NCBI GenBank assembly: GCA_030544215.1
Contig: JARZZO010000012.1
Coordinates: 42,013,194 to 42,077,193, forward strand
DNA from: Zantedeschia hybrid cultivar
Taxonomy: Eukaryota; Streptophyta; Magnoliopsida; Alismatales; Araceae
Reading direction: 5' to 3'
DNA length: 64,000 nt
Of the stretch, positions 63,550 through 64,000 are shown one piece after another; position 1 is the first letter of the stretch; each line of letters starts with the position of its first letter. A program made the position numbers and the translations under genes. The notes beneath the pieces are model-generated. The model was not told the origin of the DNA. It searched no databases and saw only the letters and a program-made list of their open reading frames with translations.

Positions 63550-64000
63550 AGAAAGAATATCTTTCAAAAGAAGACAGTGGGAGCAAGATAGAACTGGAAG
63601 AAATTCTAGACTCACAAATCAACACTGGTTCATCTACTGAACCATTGATTCAAGAACTTGTTCAAGATGATACACAAAAGGTTCGCAGATCAGGTAGAGT
63701 GCCTAAGCAGCCTAAAAGATATGTTGGACATATCGATGATGGCAAGTCAAAGGTGCACTTAAATGAGGATGATGATCCTCAAACCTACCTAGAAGCCATA
63801 AATAGTCATGAATCAGAAAAATGGCAAGAGGCAATAGATTCTGAAATTCAGTCCATGTATGCCAACCAAGTTTGGAACTTGGTTGATCTGTTAGAAGGTA
63901 TGGTACCTATTGGCAGTAAAAGGTATGGTACCTATTGGCAGATGGACAGATTGATACATACAAGGCAAGGCTGGTAGCTAAAGGATATCGTCAAAGGCAA
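63550..64000 (+). pseudogene. Copia-6 INT tail and RT start (runs off window)
   Basis: EYLSKEDSGSKIELEEILDS, VRRSGRVPKQPKRYVGHIDD, TYLEAINSHESEKWQEAIDS and WNLVDLLEGMVPIG are in a frame shifted by one relative to the integrase part. A 20-bp direct repeat (GGTATGGTACCTATTGGCAG at 63897-63916 and 63922-63941) replaces the usual KWIFKRKIG segment. The readable sequence then returns to the ...TYKARLVAKGYRQRQ region at the window edge. Confidence 0.82.

Larger units (their letters stand above)
57924..64000 (+). mobile_element. Copia-6, left part (5' LTR to RT), continues beyond window
   Basis: The 5' LTR is 57924-59497, the PBS 59498-59511, the leader with three dyad arrays runs to about 61900, and gag-PR (61940-63235), an INT remnant and the RT start follow. 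It is homologous to Copia-1/2 but with a full-length gag and diverged leader. The INT core is deleted. The 3' part and second LTR are outside. Confidence 0.92.

Overview
This window is nuclear DNA of a flowering plant, from a transposon-dense and probably heterochromatic region. Almost every base can be assigned to LTR retrotransposons. Both Ty1/Copia and Ty3/Gypsy superfamilies are present, primer-binding sites match plant initiator-Met tRNA, and there is a spliced plant mobile domain (PMD) gene. I see no single-copy host gene, tRNA, rRNA or prokaryotic feature. The species cannot be named from sequence alone.

The layout is a Russian doll that can be ordered from target-site duplications. 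An old Copia element on + (Copia-5, right part 54142-57267) was hit by a Gypsy element on - (Gypsy-3, visible part 38242-54141). Gypsy-3 then received three insertions: Copia-4 (+, right part 34503-38241), a solo Copia LTR (38642-40061, TSD CCCAG) and Copia-2 (-, 44145-53546, TSD GCCGC, inside the Gypsy-3 LTR). Copia-4 was split by a large Tat-like Gypsy on - whose 5' LTR ends at 34502 and whose 3' end lies left of base 1. That Tat-like element carries, antisense to gag-pol, a DUF7745-like ORF and a multi-exon PMD gene. The PMD gene was interrupted at 2867 by Copia-1 (-, 2868-14957, TSD AGGTA), which itself holds a solo Gypsy LTR (10135-12839, TSD CGCCC). Nine bases beyond Copia-1 a truncated Gypsy is inserted (14972-18433, TSD GCCAG). 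To the right of Copia-5 an unassigned 0.65-kb stretch is followed by Copia-6 (+, 57924 to beyond 64000).

Coding capacity is mostly decayed. The best preserved frames are Copia-2 gag-PR-INT (47405-49042) and RT-RNase H (45686-46936), Copia-6 gag-PR (61940-63235), and the Tat-like RT (26737-27651) and gag (31045-31623). A second, partial copy of the antisense DUF7745/PMD cassette (23111-about 25920) sits inside the Tat-like pol and replaces most of RNase H and the start of integrase.

The most interesting signal is non-coding. The long Copia leaders between PBS and gag are built of three successive arrays of short inverted repeats, in the same order in three elements: GC-rich dyads, AT-rich dyads, then four hairpins with an invariant tip (TTGTG-loop-CACAA) and lower stems that differ in sequence but stay complementary. 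Separately, both Gypsy lineages carry dozens of a different dyad, built on GCGTC...GACGC with complementary A/T-rich outer arms. These sit in LTRs, in a leader, and in the 5' region and first intron of the antisense PMD gene. I propose structured-RNA signals for the first set and a protein-binding or silencing/anti-silencing system for the second. Both are hypotheses.
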